Source: Streptomyces griseosporeus
GTDB taxonomy: Bacteria > Actinomycetota > Actinomycetes > Streptomycetales > Streptomycetaceae
Direction of reading: 5' to 3'
Assembly: GCF_014656055.1 (NCBI RefSeq)
Contig: NZ_BNBR01000003.1
Span: forward strand, 928,482-992,481
DNA length: 64,000 bases
The translations under genes were made by a program, and so were the position numbers. This document shows positions 46,814 through 54,910 of this stretch, piece after piece (the first letter of the stretch is position 1; every line of letters begins with the position of its first letter). Under the pieces are notes generated by a model. The model did no database searches. It was not told the DNA's origin and saw only the letters and a list, made by a program, of their open reading frames with translations.

Positions 46814-47986
46814 GTGATCGACACGCCCGCGGACCCCCGGGTGACCTCCACGGGCACCGTGGCGCCCGCGTCCGCGCCCCCGCTGCCCGCGGTCCCGCGG
46901 CAGGCCCGGCCGCGGCAGTCGCGGCTGCGCGCGCTGGACGGGCTGCGCCTGCTGGCCGCGCTGATGGTGGCGGCGTACCACTACGGCGGCCGGGGCGGCG
47001 AGGTCGGCCAGGCCTGGGGCTCCTCGCCCAAGGAGCAGTTCCCCACCCTGCACGGGTACTTCGCCTACGGCTGTCTGGGTGTGCAGATCTTCTTCGTGAT
47101 CAGCGGGTTCGTCATCTGCATGAGCGGCTGGGGCCGGCCCCTGAGGTCGTTCTTCGCCTCGCGGGCGGCCCGGCTGCTGCCCGCGTACTGGGTGGCGATC
47201 GTGCTGGTCACCGCCGTGTTCGCGCTGCCGATGGTGGCGTACAAGGCGGTCTCGCCCAGCGACGCGCTGGTCAACCTGACCATGCTGCAGATGCCGCTCG
47301 GCGTGGACCGGGTGCTGGGCGTGTGCTGGACGCTCTGGGCGGAGCTGCGCTTCTACGCGCTGTTCGCGCTGTGCATCGTGCTGCCGGGCGCCAACCGGCA
47401 CCGGGTGATCCTGTTCTGCGCGGGCTGGACGCTGGCCGCGGCCGTCGCGCAGAGCGCCCACGAGCCACTGCTCGACCTGGTGCTGATGCCGGAGTACGCG
47501 CCGTTCTTCATCGGCGGCGTCGGGCTGTATCTCGTGCACCGCGACCGGCGCGACCCCTACGGCTGGGGCATCGCGGTGGTGAGCTGGCTGATCGGGCAGC
47601 ACTACGCGGTGCAGCGGCTGTGGCATCCGCACTCCGTGGACGCGTTCTCCTACCGCAGCTCCCTCGGCATCATGCTGGTGATCACCCTGGGCTTCCTGGC
47701 GGTCGCCGCGATCGCCCTCGGCTGGCTGAGCCGGGTGAACTGGGGCTGGCTGACGGTCGCGGGGGCGCTGACGTACCCGTTCTACCTCGTGCACGAGCAC
47801 CTCGGCTGGGTCGTCATCGGCGCGCTGCACCGCGGGCTGCACGTGCCGTCGTACGCCACCTTCCTGCTCACCGTCGGCGCCATGCTGGTGCTGGCGTGGC
47901 TGCTGAACCGGCTGGTCGAGGAGCGGCTCACGCCCCGGCTGCGCCGCGCGCTGGCGGGCCCGCCGCGCCTCAACCGCACCGGCTGA
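46814..47986 (+). CDS. Membrane acyltransferase (acyltransferase 3 family)
   Basis: A 390-aa polytopic protein with about ten helices. The family start RLRALDGLRLLAALMVAAYH is followed by GCLGVQIFFVISGFVICMSG and SRAARLLPAYWVAI, the conserved His and Arg regions. Such proteins O-acylate extracellular polysaccharides. Position downstream of the polysialyltransferase-like gene suggests decoration of the nonulosonate polymer. A GAGGGG site lies 9 nt before the GTG. The ~45-residue N-terminus is Pro/Ala-rich and cytoplasmic. Confidence 0.88.
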   Translation: MIDTPADPRVTSTGTVAPASAPPLPAVPRQARPRQSRLRALDGLRLLAALMVAAYHYGGRGGEVGQAWGSSPKEQFPTLHGYFAYGCLGVQIFFVISGFVICMSGWGRPLRSFFASRAARLLPAYWVAIVLVTAVFALPMVAYKAVSPSDALVNLTMLQMPLGVDRVLGVCWTLWAELRFYALFALCIVLPGANRHRVILFCAGWTLAAAVAQSAHEPLLDLVLMPEYAPFFIGGVGLYLVHRDRRDPYGWGIAVVSWLIGQHYAVQRLWHPHSVDAFSYRSSLGIMLVITLGFLAVAAIALGWLSRVNWGWLTVAGALTYPFYLVHEHLGWVVIGALHRGLHVPSYATFLLTVGAMLVLAWLLNRLVEERLTPRLRRALAGPPRLNRTG

Positions 47987-48122
47987 CACGGAAGTTGGCT
48001 GGCTGTTCATCTCTGTGTGGGTTTTCCCGCGACCGCCCGGGCAGGCACCGTGGAGGCCGGGGCGGCCCACAGGTCCGTCCCCGCTTCCCATTGGTTGCCC
48101 GGCAAGGGAGTACTGCCACCTC

Positions 48123-49118
48123 ATGTCCGCCGCACCGCACACCACGCGCCGCCCGCTCCGCCTGGACGACGTCCCCGGCTGGTTCCCCGTGCTGGACCAG
48201 ACGCTGTTCGACTGGTTCCTGACCCGTCAGGAGGACACCGGCGTCACCGGGGACCTGCTGGAGGTCGGCGTGTACATGGGCAAGAGCGCCATCTTCACCG
48301 GCCGGCACGTGCGGGAGGGCGAGCGGTACACCGTGTGCGACCTCTTCGAGGGGGACGCGCCGGACGAGGCCAACCGGGCCGAGTCGACGAAGTCCTACAG
48401 CTCGCTGACCCGGCAGGCCTTCGAGGAGAACTACCTCTCCTTCCACGACGAGCTGCCGCGTGTCCTCCAGGGCCCCAGCTCGGTGGTCCCGCAGGAGGTC
48501 GACCCCGGCTCCTGCCGGTTCGTCCACGTCGACGCCTCGCACCTGTACGAGCACGTGTACGGCGACATCGCCGCCGCCCAGAAGGCCCTCAAGCCGGGCG
48601 GCATCGTCGTCCTGGACGACTTCCGCTCCGAGCACACGCCCGGCGTCTCCATCGCGGCCTGGGAGGCCGTCCTCAACCGGGGCCTGAACCCGGTCTGCCT
48701 GAGCACGCAGAAGCTGTACGGCACCTGGGACGACCCGGAGCCCTGGCAGGAGGCGCTGCTGGAGGCCGTACGGGAACGGAAGGACTGCCGGCTGAGCGTG
48801 CAGGAGGCGGCCGGGCACCGGATCATCCGGCTGAAGTCCGACGGCATGAAGCCGCCGGCCTTCCCGCTGTCCCGGCACGGGGAGGCGGAGGAGGCCGCGC
48901 GGGCAGCGCAGGCCGCGGCAGCCGCTGACGCCCCGCAGGGGCCGGGGACCCCGGGTGCTACGGGTTTCCCGACGCAGGGCGCCGGCGGGCGGCCCGCCGC
49001 CCCTGCCGCCTCCCGGCCCGCGCGCCGGCCCGTCCCCCGCAGCCGCGCCCGCCGGATCGCCGTCGACGTGCTGCCGCCGGTCGTGACCCGGGCGCTGCGC
49101 CGGATGAGGGCGAGCTGA
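48123..49118 (+). CDS. TylF-like class I methyltransferase
   Basis: A 331-aa SAM methyltransferase. Motif I is GDLLEVGVYMGKSAIFTGRH, with VCDLFEGDAPDE, RFVHVDASHLYEHVYGDIAA and KPGGIVVLDDFRSEHTPGVS after it, fitting the macrocin-O-methyltransferase (TylF)/Methyltransf_24 group that often methylates sugars. An ~80-residue Ala/Pro/Arg-rich tail follows the domain. The ATG has AAGGGAG 13 nt upstream, slightly long. It follows the acyltransferase and is probably the last tailoring gene of the nonulosonate cluster. Confidence 0.78.
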   Translation: MSAAPHTTRRPLRLDDVPGWFPVLDQTLFDWFLTRQEDTGVTGDLLEVGVYMGKSAIFTGRHVREGERYTVCDLFEGDAPDEANRAESTKSYSSLTRQAFEENYLSFHDELPRVLQGPSSVVPQEVDPGSCRFVHVDASHLYEHVYGDIAAAQKALKPGGIVVLDDFRSEHTPGVSIAAWEAVLNRGLNPVCLSTQKLYGTWDDPEPWQEALLEAVRERKDCRLSVQEAAGHRIIRLKSDGMKPPAFPLSRHGEAEEAARAAQAAAAADAPQGPGTPGATGFPTQGAGGRPAAPAASRPARRPVPRSRARRIAVDVLPPVVTRALRRMRAS

Positions 49119-49155
49119 GGCACGCGGACGACGCGCCCCGCGGGCAGGGCGGGGC

Positions 49156-49806
49156 TCAGGCGATGCCCGAGCGGGCCTCGATGCCCGCGAGCAGCAGGTC
49201 AAGGCCCTCCTCGAAGTGGGTGTCGTAGTCCTGGAAGATCTCCGCGCCCGCCGCGGCCGACAGGGGGAAGTCGGCCATGCGGCGGGCGCGTTCGTCGAGG
49301 TCGTAACCCTCGCGGCGCTCGCCGGGCAGCGGGGTGACGCCCTGCTCCTCGATGACGAAGCCGATCGTGTACGCGTACGCGGTCCGTGTGGCGCGGACGG
49401 CCTGGGCGAGGGTGAAGCCGGCGTCCGTGAAGACGCGCAGCGTCTCCTCCATCTCGTGGGCGTGGTCGAGGCCGGTGAAGCGTGAGCCGCTGAACACCCT
49501 GGCGCCGTCGCGGTAGCCGAGCAGGGCCGCGCGCAGGCCGCGGTTGGTCTTCAGCAGGCGGTCCCGCCAGGTGTCGGCGGGATCGAGGGCGGCGCCGGCG
49601 ACCATGCGCCGGTACATCTCCGTCGCCATCTCGTCGAGCAGCGCCTGCTTGTCCTTGAAGTGCCAGTACAGCGCGGGTGCCTTGACGTCCAGCTCGCGGG
49701 CGATGGCGCGCAGGGTCAGGCCCTCCAGGCCGACCTCGTTCAGCAGCCGCAGGGCGGTGTCCGCGACGCGGGTGCGGTCCAGGGGGGCGCGGCGTTCCGT
49801 ACTCAC
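49156..49806 (-). CDS. TetR-family repressor
   Basis: A 216-aa repressor. N-terminal helix-turn-helix: VGLEGLTLRAIARELDVKAP followed by LYWHFKDKQALLDEMATEMY, the form closest to the true TetR subgroup. The ligand domain contains RFTGLDHAHEMEETLRVFTD. It is divergent from a flavin monooxygenase gene, and two identical palindromes lie in the 83-bp spacer, so it very likely represses both genes. The start is GTG. Confidence 0.9.
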   Translation of the reverse strand: MSTERRAPLDRTRVADTALRLLNEVGLEGLTLRAIARELDVKAPALYWHFKDKQALLDEMATEMYRRMVAGAALDPADTWRDRLLKTNRGLRAALLGYRDGARVFSGSRFTGLDHAHEMEETLRVFTDAGFTLAQAVRATRTAYAYTIGFVIEEQGVTPLPGERREGYDLDERARRMADFPLSAAAGAEIFQDYDTHFEEGLDLLLAGIEARSGIA

Positions 49807-49822
49807 GCAGCACAGCTTGACA

Positions 49823-49839
49823 CCTTAACGCCGTTAAGG
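49823..49839. promoter_or_regulatory. TetR operator 1
   Basis: CCTTAACGCCGTTAAGG, a 17-bp palindrome around a single central base, 17 nt from the regulator's start codon. It shares the core CTTAACG-N-CGTTAAG with operator 2. Confidence 0.85.
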
Positions 49840-49860
49840 GCACCCTCATAGGCAGCGGGA

Positions 49861-49875
49861 CTTAACGACGTTAAG
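49861..49875. promoter_or_regulatory. TetR operator 2
   Basis: CTTAACGACGTTAAG, centred 37 bp from operator 1 and just upstream of the monooxygenase ribosome site (AAGAAGG). Two dimers could bind on nearly the same helix face. Confidence 0.85.
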
Positions 49876-49889
49876 GAAGAAGGTGCGAT

Positions 49890-51302
49890 ATGGACACCGA
49901 TGTGCTGATCGTCGGCGCGGGGCCCACGGGACTGACGCTGGGCATCGACCTGGCCCGGCGCGGCGTGGCCGCCCTGGTCGTGGAGCGGGCCGACGGGCTG
50001 TTCCCGGGGTCGCGGGGCAAGGGGCTGCAGCCGCGCACCATGGAGGTCTTCGACGACCTGGGCGTGCTGGACGCGGTCCTCGCGGCCGGCGGGACCTACC
50101 CGGTCGGGATGATCTGGCAGGACGGCCGCCGGCTGGGCGAACACCGGATGTTCGACGCGGACGAGGCCGAGGGGGCGCCGGCCCAGGGGGCCGGGGCGCC
50201 GTACACCGGCCCCTGGATGGTGCCGCAGTGGCGGACGCAGGAGATCCTGCGGGCGCGGCTGGAGGAGCTGGGCGGCCGGATCGTCTTCGGCCGGGAGGTC
50301 GTGGGGGCCGTGCAGGACGCGGAGGGCGTGACCCTGCGGTGCGCGGACGGGTCCGGGCTGCGCGCGCGGTACGCCGTCGCCGCCGACGGGGGCCGCTCCG
50401 CGCTGCGGCGGGCGCTGGGCGTCGGCATGACCGGGGAGACCGTCGACCCGAAGCCGACGCTGGTCGCGGACGTGCGGATCAGCGGCCTCGACCGGGACAA
50501 CTGGCACATCTTCCCGCCGCGCGGCGAGGACGGCGGCTTCCTCGCGCTCTGCCCGCTCGCGGGGACGGAGGACTTCCAGCTGACGGCGCAGTTCCCGGAG
50601 GACACCGTGGTGGACGTCTCCGCGGACGCCGTGCGCAAGGTCGTCGCCGCGCGGTCCCACCTCGCCGCCGAGGACGTCACCGAGGTGCGCTGGGCGTCGG
50701 AGTTCCGGCCGCGTGCGGCCCTCGCCGACCGCTTCCGCGCCGGGCGCGTCTTCCTCGCGGGGGACGCGGCGCACATCCACTCCCCCGCCGGCGGGCAGGG
50801 CCTGAACACCAGCGTCCAGGACGCCTACAACCTGGGCTGGAAGCTGGGCGCGGTGCTGGCCGGGGACGCGCCGGAGGCGCTGCTCGACACCTACGAGGAG
50901 GAGCGGCGCCCGGTCGCGGCCGGGGTGCTCGGCCTGTCGACGCGGGTGCATCGGGGCGAGGTGCGGCGCGGCACGGCGACGACCGGCCAACTGGGGCTGG
51001 GCTACCGGGAGTCGTCGCTGGCCGCGGAGACCCGGCCCACGCCCGGCCCGGTGCGGGCGGGCGACCGCGCGCCGGACGCGGTGGTGGACGGCGTACGGCT
51101 CTTCGACACCTTCCGGGGTCCGCACTGGACGCTGCTGGCACCCCACCGCCCGGCCGGCCTGCCGGAGCACGTCCGGCAGGCACCGGCCCCCGCGTCGTAC
51201 GGCACCGGCCTGTTCCTGGTCCGCCCGGACGGGTACGTCGGCTGGACGGGCGACGCGGAGGAGGGGCTGGCGGAGTACGCGAAGCGGGTGGGCCTTCGCT
51301 GA
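49890..51302 (+). CDS. FAD-dependent aromatic monooxygenase (group A)
   Basis: A 470-aa flavoprotein hydroxylase: FAD-binding VLIVGAGPTGLTLGIDLARR, RGKGLQPRTMEVFDDLG, the second FAD motif RVFLAGDAAHIHSPAGGQGL and DAYNLGWKLGAVLAG, with a C-terminal thioredoxin-like domain. This family hydroxylates phenolic or polyketide aromatic compounds and includes antibiotic-inactivating enzymes (rifampicin and tetracycline monooxygenases). Control by a TetR-like repressor through twin palindromes suggests induction by a xenobiotic or metabolite. No rifamycin-associated element is seen, so a rifampicin role is not supported. Confidence 0.88.
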   Translation: MDTDVLIVGAGPTGLTLGIDLARRGVAALVVERADGLFPGSRGKGLQPRTMEVFDDLGVLDAVLAAGGTYPVGMIWQDGRRLGEHRMFDADEAEGAPAQGAGAPYTGPWMVPQWRTQEILRARLEELGGRIVFGREVVGAVQDAEGVTLRCADGSGLRARYAVAADGGRSALRRALGVGMTGETVDPKPTLVADVRISGLDRDNWHIFPPRGEDGGFLALCPLAGTEDFQLTAQFPEDTVVDVSADAVRKVVAARSHLAAEDVTEVRWASEFRPRAALADRFRAGRVFLAGDAAHIHSPAGGQGLNTSVQDAYNLGWKLGAVLAGDAPEALLDTYEEERRPVAAGVLGLSTRVHRGEVRRGTATTGQLGLGYRESSLAAETRPTPGPVRAGDRAPDAVVDGVRLFDTFRGPHWTLLAPHRPAGLPEHVRQAPAPASYGTGLFLVRPDGYVGWTGDAEEGLAEYAKRVGLR

Positions 51303-51333
51303 CCCGGGCGGAGAGGAACCCCGCGCCGAAGGG

Positions 51334-51984
51334 TTACGCGCTGGCCAGCGACAGCTTCACCGCGAACCCCAGGAACAGCGCACCCGCCGCCGAAGTCGCC
51401 CCCGCGGCCAGCCGCTTGCGGCGGCGGAAGGCGTCGGCCAGCTTCGTGCCGCTGAATATCAGCGCGCTGAGGTAGAGACAGCTGGCGATCTGGGCGAGGG
51501 TGCCGAGGACGACGAAGGACAGCGCCGGATAGGCGTAGCCGGGGTCGACGAACTGCACGAAGAAGGCGACGAAGAACAGGATTGCCTTGGGGTTGAACAG
51601 GCTGATCACCAGCGCGCGGCGGAACGGCCGCTCGTCGGCGGCGACCGGCGCGCTCTCCCGCAGCACGCTCCGCTCCCGCCGGGTCCGCCACATCCCCCAG
51701 GCCGCCCGCAGCATCCCGACGGCGAGCCAGCTGAGGTACCCGGCGCCCGCGTACTTCACGATCCCGAACAGCAGCGCGTTGGCCTGGAGCAGCGAGGCGA
51801 CCCCGGCCGCGGACAGCGTCATGAGCACGGTGTCCCCGCACCACACGCCGGCCGCGGCGGTGTACCCGGCGCGGACGCCCCGGCGGGCGGCGACGGACAG
51901 CACGTAGAGCGAGTTGGGGCCGGGCAGCAGGACGATCAGGACGAGGCCGGCCAGATAGGTGGGGAGGTCGATGACGCCGAACAT
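51334..51984 (-). CDS. LysE/RhtB-family exporter
   Basis: A 216-aa protein with about six membrane helices: FGVIDLPTYLAGLVLIVLLP, the family signature LPGPNSLYVLSVAARRG, GYLSWLAVGMLR and FNPKAILFFVAFFVQF. It exports amino acids or related small molecules; substrate unknown. The ATG at 51984 directly abuts a 14-bp hairpin, leaving no free ribosome site. A GTG at 52014 inside the hairpin is in frame but its AGGAG is too close. The start is therefore uncertain. Confidence 0.82.
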   Translation of the reverse strand: MFGVIDLPTYLAGLVLIVLLPGPNSLYVLSVAARRGVRAGYTAAAGVWCGDTVLMTLSAAGVASLLQANALLFGIVKYAGAGYLSWLAVGMLRAAWGMWRTRRERSVLRESAPVAADERPFRRALVISLFNPKAILFFVAFFVQFVDPGYAYPALSFVVLGTLAQIASCLYLSALIFSGTKLADAFRRRKRLAAGATSAAGALFLGFAVKLSLASA

Positions 51985-52022
51985 GGACAGGAGTGTCGCA
52001 CGGGGGTACGACACTCCTGTCC
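51985..52022 (-). terminator. Hairpin between the mutase gene and lysE-type gene
   Basis: A perfect 14-bp stem (GGACAGGAGTGTCG and complement) with a 10-nt loop, 41 nt after the mutase stop and flush with the exporter's ATG. It may be the mutase terminator or a translation-controlling structure for the exporter. Confidence 0.7.
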
Positions 52023-52062
52023 CGGTTTTCGGAGAGCGGGACGCCGAGGGCGAACGCCCAGG

Positions 52063-53643
52063 TCAGAAAGCGTCCGACGGCACGTACGTGCCCCACACGT
52101 CCCGCAGCGCGTTGCAGACCTCGCCGACCGTGGCGCGGGCGCGCAGGGCGTCCTTCATCGGGTAGAGGACGTTGTCCTCGCCCTCGGCCGCCTTCTTCAG
52201 CGCGGCCAGGGCCGCGTCGACGGCCTGCTGGTCGCGCTCGGCGCGCAGCTTGGCCAGGCGCTCGGCCTGCTGGGCCTCGATCGCCGGGTCGACGCGCAGG
52301 GGCTCGTAGGGCTCCTCCTCGTCGAGCTGGAAGCGGTTGACGCCGACCACGACCCGCTCGCCGCCGTCGGTCTCCTGGGCGATGCGGTAGGCGTTGCGCT
52401 CGATCTCGTTCTTCTGGAAGCCGTGCTCGATCGCGTTGACCGCGCCGCCGAGGTCCTCCACCTTGCCCATCAGCTCCAGCGCGGCCTCCTCGACCTCGTC
52501 GGTCATCTTCTCGATGACGTAGGAGCCGGCGAACGGGTCGACCGTCGCGGTCACGTCCGTCTCGTAGGCGAGGACCTGCTGGGTGCGCAGGGCGAGGCGG
52601 GCGGACTTGTCCGTCGGGAGCGCGATCGCCTCGTCGAAGGAGTTGGTGTGCAGGGACTGCGTGCCGCCGAGCACCGCGGCGAGGCCCTGCACGGCGACAC
52701 GGACGAGGTTGACCTCGGGCTGCTGGGCCGTCAGCTGCACACCCGCGGTCTGGGTGTGGAACCGCAGCATCATGGACTTCGGGTTCTTCGCCCCGAACTC
52801 CTCCTTCATCACCCGCGCCCAGATCCGGCGCGCGGCACGGAACTTGGCCACCTCCTCCAGGATCGTCGTACGGGCGACGAAGAAGAAGGACAGGCGGGGC
52901 GCGAAGTCGTCGACGTCCATGCCGGCCGCGACCGCCGTGCGCACGTACTCGATGCCGTCCGCGAGGGTGAAGGCGATCTCCTGCGCGGGCGAGGCACCCG
53001 CCTCGGCCATGTGGTAGCCGGAGATCGAGATGGTGTTCCACTTCGGGATCTCGGCCTTGCAGTACTTGAAGATGTCCGCGATCAGCCGCAGCGAGGGCTT
53101 CGGCGGGAAGATGTACGTGCCGCGGGCGATGTACTCCTTCAGCACGTCGTTCTGGATCGTGCCGGTCAGCTTGTCGGCGCTGACGCCCTGCTCCTCGCCC
53201 ACCAGCTGGTACATCAGCAGCAGCAGCGCGGCGGGCGCGTTGATCGTCATGGACGTGGACACCTTGTCCAGCGGGATGCCGTCGAACAGCACCCGCATGT
53301 CCTCGACCGAGTCGATGGCGACACCGACCTTGCCGACCTCGCCGTGCGCGATCGGCGCGTCGGAGTCGTGGCCCATCTGGGTGGGCAGGTCGAAGGCGAC
53401 CGACAGACCCATCGTGCCGTTGGCGATCAGCTGCTTGTAGCGGGCGTTGGACTCCACCGCCGTGCCGAAACCGGCGTACTGGCGCATGGTCCACGGCCGG
53501 CCCGTGTACATCGACGGGTACACGCCGCGGGTGAAGGGGTACGCGCCCGGCTCACCCAGCTTCTCCGCCGCGTCCCAGCCCGCCAGGGCGTCGGGCCCGT
53601 AGACCGGCTCGATGGGCAGTCCGGACTCCGACTCGCGTGCCAT
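52063..53643 (-). CDS. Methylmalonyl-CoA mutase-family catalytic subunit (no B12 domain)
   Basis: A 526-aa TIM-barrel mutase subunit. It has the substrate-binding RGVYPSMYTGRPWTMRQYAG, SVAFDLPTQMGHDSD, TSMTINAPAALLLLMYQLV, ISISGYHMAEAGASPAQEIA and NSFDEAIALPTDKSARLALR, all typical of acyl-CoA mutase large chains. The C-terminal cobalamin-binding domain (DxHxxG) is absent, so it needs a separate B12-binding subunit, which is not in the window. The YPSMY variant resembles methyl/ethylmalonyl-CoA mutase more than isobutyryl-CoA mutase, but the substrate is not certain. The ATG has GGGGAG 6 nt upstream. With accA2 in the same window it bears on methylmalonyl-CoA supply, although no operon link exists. 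Confidence 0.87.
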   Translation of the reverse strand: MARESESGLPIEPVYGPDALAGWDAAEKLGEPGAYPFTRGVYPSMYTGRPWTMRQYAGFGTAVESNARYKQLIANGTMGLSVAFDLPTQMGHDSDAPIAHGEVGKVGVAIDSVEDMRVLFDGIPLDKVSTSMTINAPAALLLLMYQLVGEEQGVSADKLTGTIQNDVLKEYIARGTYIFPPKPSLRLIADIFKYCKAEIPKWNTISISGYHMAEAGASPAQEIAFTLADGIEYVRTAVAAGMDVDDFAPRLSFFFVARTTILEEVAKFRAARRIWARVMKEEFGAKNPKSMMLRFHTQTAGVQLTAQQPEVNLVRVAVQGLAAVLGGTQSLHTNSFDEAIALPTDKSARLALRTQQVLAYETDVTATVDPFAGSYVIEKMTDEVEEAALELMGKVEDLGGAVNAIEHGFQKNEIERNAYRIAQETDGGERVVVGVNRFQLDEEEPYEPLRVDPAIEAQQAERLAKLRAERDQQAVDAALAALKKAAEGEDNVLYPMKDALRARATVGEVCNALRDVWGTYVPSDAF

Positions 53644-53834
53644 GATCGCTCCCCGCTTCCCTTGCAACTCGCTACTCGCCAGTACGTCCCGACTCTCGCC
53701 ACGGACTGTAGCGGCGCCCGTGCGCCCGGGAGGAGGTCCCCACGCTGGGACCTTCCTCACAACGATGCCGTGCCGTTCGCAACCCGTCATCCGTGGGGAA
53801 CATCTCAGGGGACGCAGGTGGGCCGAGGGGGGCT

Positions 53835-54677
53835 GTGCTGGTGGGTGGGAACAGCGGCAGGAGGGTGCTGTCGGCGGTGGCGGCCGTGTCGGCGCTCGCG
53901 GCGCTGTGCGGGTGCACCGCGCAGACCGTCGGCCAGGACGGCAAGCACCGGTCGCCCGTGCACATCGACCTCACCGGCCGGCCGCCGTCGTCCGCCGCGT
54001 CCCCGCCGGCCGGGGAGCGTACGGCGCCCGGGACGGCTCCGGCGCCCGCGGTCCTGTGGCGGCCCGGCGACACCGGCCTCGCCGTGCGCGAACTGCAGGC
54101 CCGGCTGCGGCAGGTGGCCTGGCTCTGGGACGGCCCGACGGGGACGTACGACGACCTGACCGAGGAGGCCGTCGAGGGCTTCCAGCGCAAGCGCGGGCTG
54201 CCCCGCACCGGCGAGGTCGACACCGTCACCTGGCAGCGGCTGCTGCGGATGACCCGCGAGCCGGGCACGTGGGAGCTGTACCGCATGGGCGGCCAGCCGG
54301 CGGCCGCGCCGGATGCGCGCTGTCTGACCGGACGGGCACTGTGCATCAGCAAGACCAGCCGGACGCTGCGCTGGATGGTCGACGGGCGGACCGTGATGAC
54401 GCTGCCGGTGCGGTTCGGCTCGCAGTACACGCCCACCCGGGAGGGCGTCTTCCACGTCTACTGGAAGTCCCGGCACCACGTCTCCACGCTGTACGACTCG
54501 CCGATGCCGTACGCCATGTTCTTCAGCGGCGGCCAGGCCGTGCACTACTCGTACGACTTCGCGGCCCGCGGGTACGGCGGTGCCTCGCACGGGTGCGTGA
54601 ACGTCCGGGACGAGACGGCGATCGCGCAGTTGTTCGCGCAGGTGCGCAGCGGCGACAAGGTCGTCATCTACTGGTGA
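53835..54677 (+). CDS. L,D-transpeptidase lipoprotein with peptidoglycan-binding domain
   Basis: About 280 aa. The N-terminus has a hydrophobic signal with lipobox AALCGC. A PG_binding_1 domain (LRQVAWLWDGPTGTYDDLTE, EGFQRKRGLPRTGEV) precedes the YkuD catalytic domain with the active-site SHGCVNVRDE (Cys about 254) and HYSYDFAARG. It forms 3-3 crosslinks in, or attaches proteins to, the cell wall outside the membrane. The GTG at 53835 has a GAGGGG just upstream; GTGs at 53793 and 53841 are alternatives. A hairpin with a T-run ends it. Confidence 0.87.
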   Translation: MLVGGNSGRRVLSAVAAVSALAALCGCTAQTVGQDGKHRSPVHIDLTGRPPSSAASPPAGERTAPGTAPAPAVLWRPGDTGLAVRELQARLRQVAWLWDGPTGTYDDLTEEAVEGFQRKRGLPRTGEVDTVTWQRLLRMTREPGTWELYRMGGQPAAAPDARCLTGRALCISKTSRTLRWMVDGRTVMTLPVRFGSQYTPTREGVFHVYWKSRHHVSTLYDSPMPYAMFFSGGQAVHYSYDFAARGYGGASHGCVNVRDETAIAQLFAQVRSGDKVVIYW

Positions 54678-54856
54678 GACCCGCGCGCGGTGCGGCTGGT
54701 CCGCCGGTGAGGAGAGTGGGGCGCGAGCGGGACCGGGGGAACGTGTCCCGCCCGCGCCAGGTGCACGAGCCGTAGGTACGGGGGGAACCCCGGCTCAGTG
54801 CGACGGCCGATGACCAGTCGGCTCACTAGTTACTGCGCTCGCGCCCCCGAAAACGT

Positions 54857-54890
54857 CACACCCCGCGAGAAGAAATTTCTGCGGGGTGTG
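54857..54890. terminator. Bidirectional terminator after the transpeptidase gene
   Basis: CACACCCCGC / GCGGGGTGTG, 10-bp stem, 14-nt AT-rich loop, followed by TTTA. Serves the transpeptidase gene and the convergent membrane-protein gene. The rest of the 233-bp gap shows nothing else. Confidence 0.85.
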
Positions 54891-54910
54891 TTTACGCAGG
54901 TCAGAGGCTG

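Noticed and set aside
39286..49118. Antibiotic biosynthetic gene cluster
   Set aside because: The TylF-like methyltransferase and glycosyltransferases could hint at a glycosylated metabolite, but there is no PKS, NRPS or other scaffold enzyme. NeuB/NeuA-type genes point to a surface glycan.
49890..51302. Rifampicin monooxygenase (Rox) assignment
   Set aside because: The group A fold fits, but no rifamycin-associated promoter element is seen and the control is by a TetR operator pair. Substrate left open.
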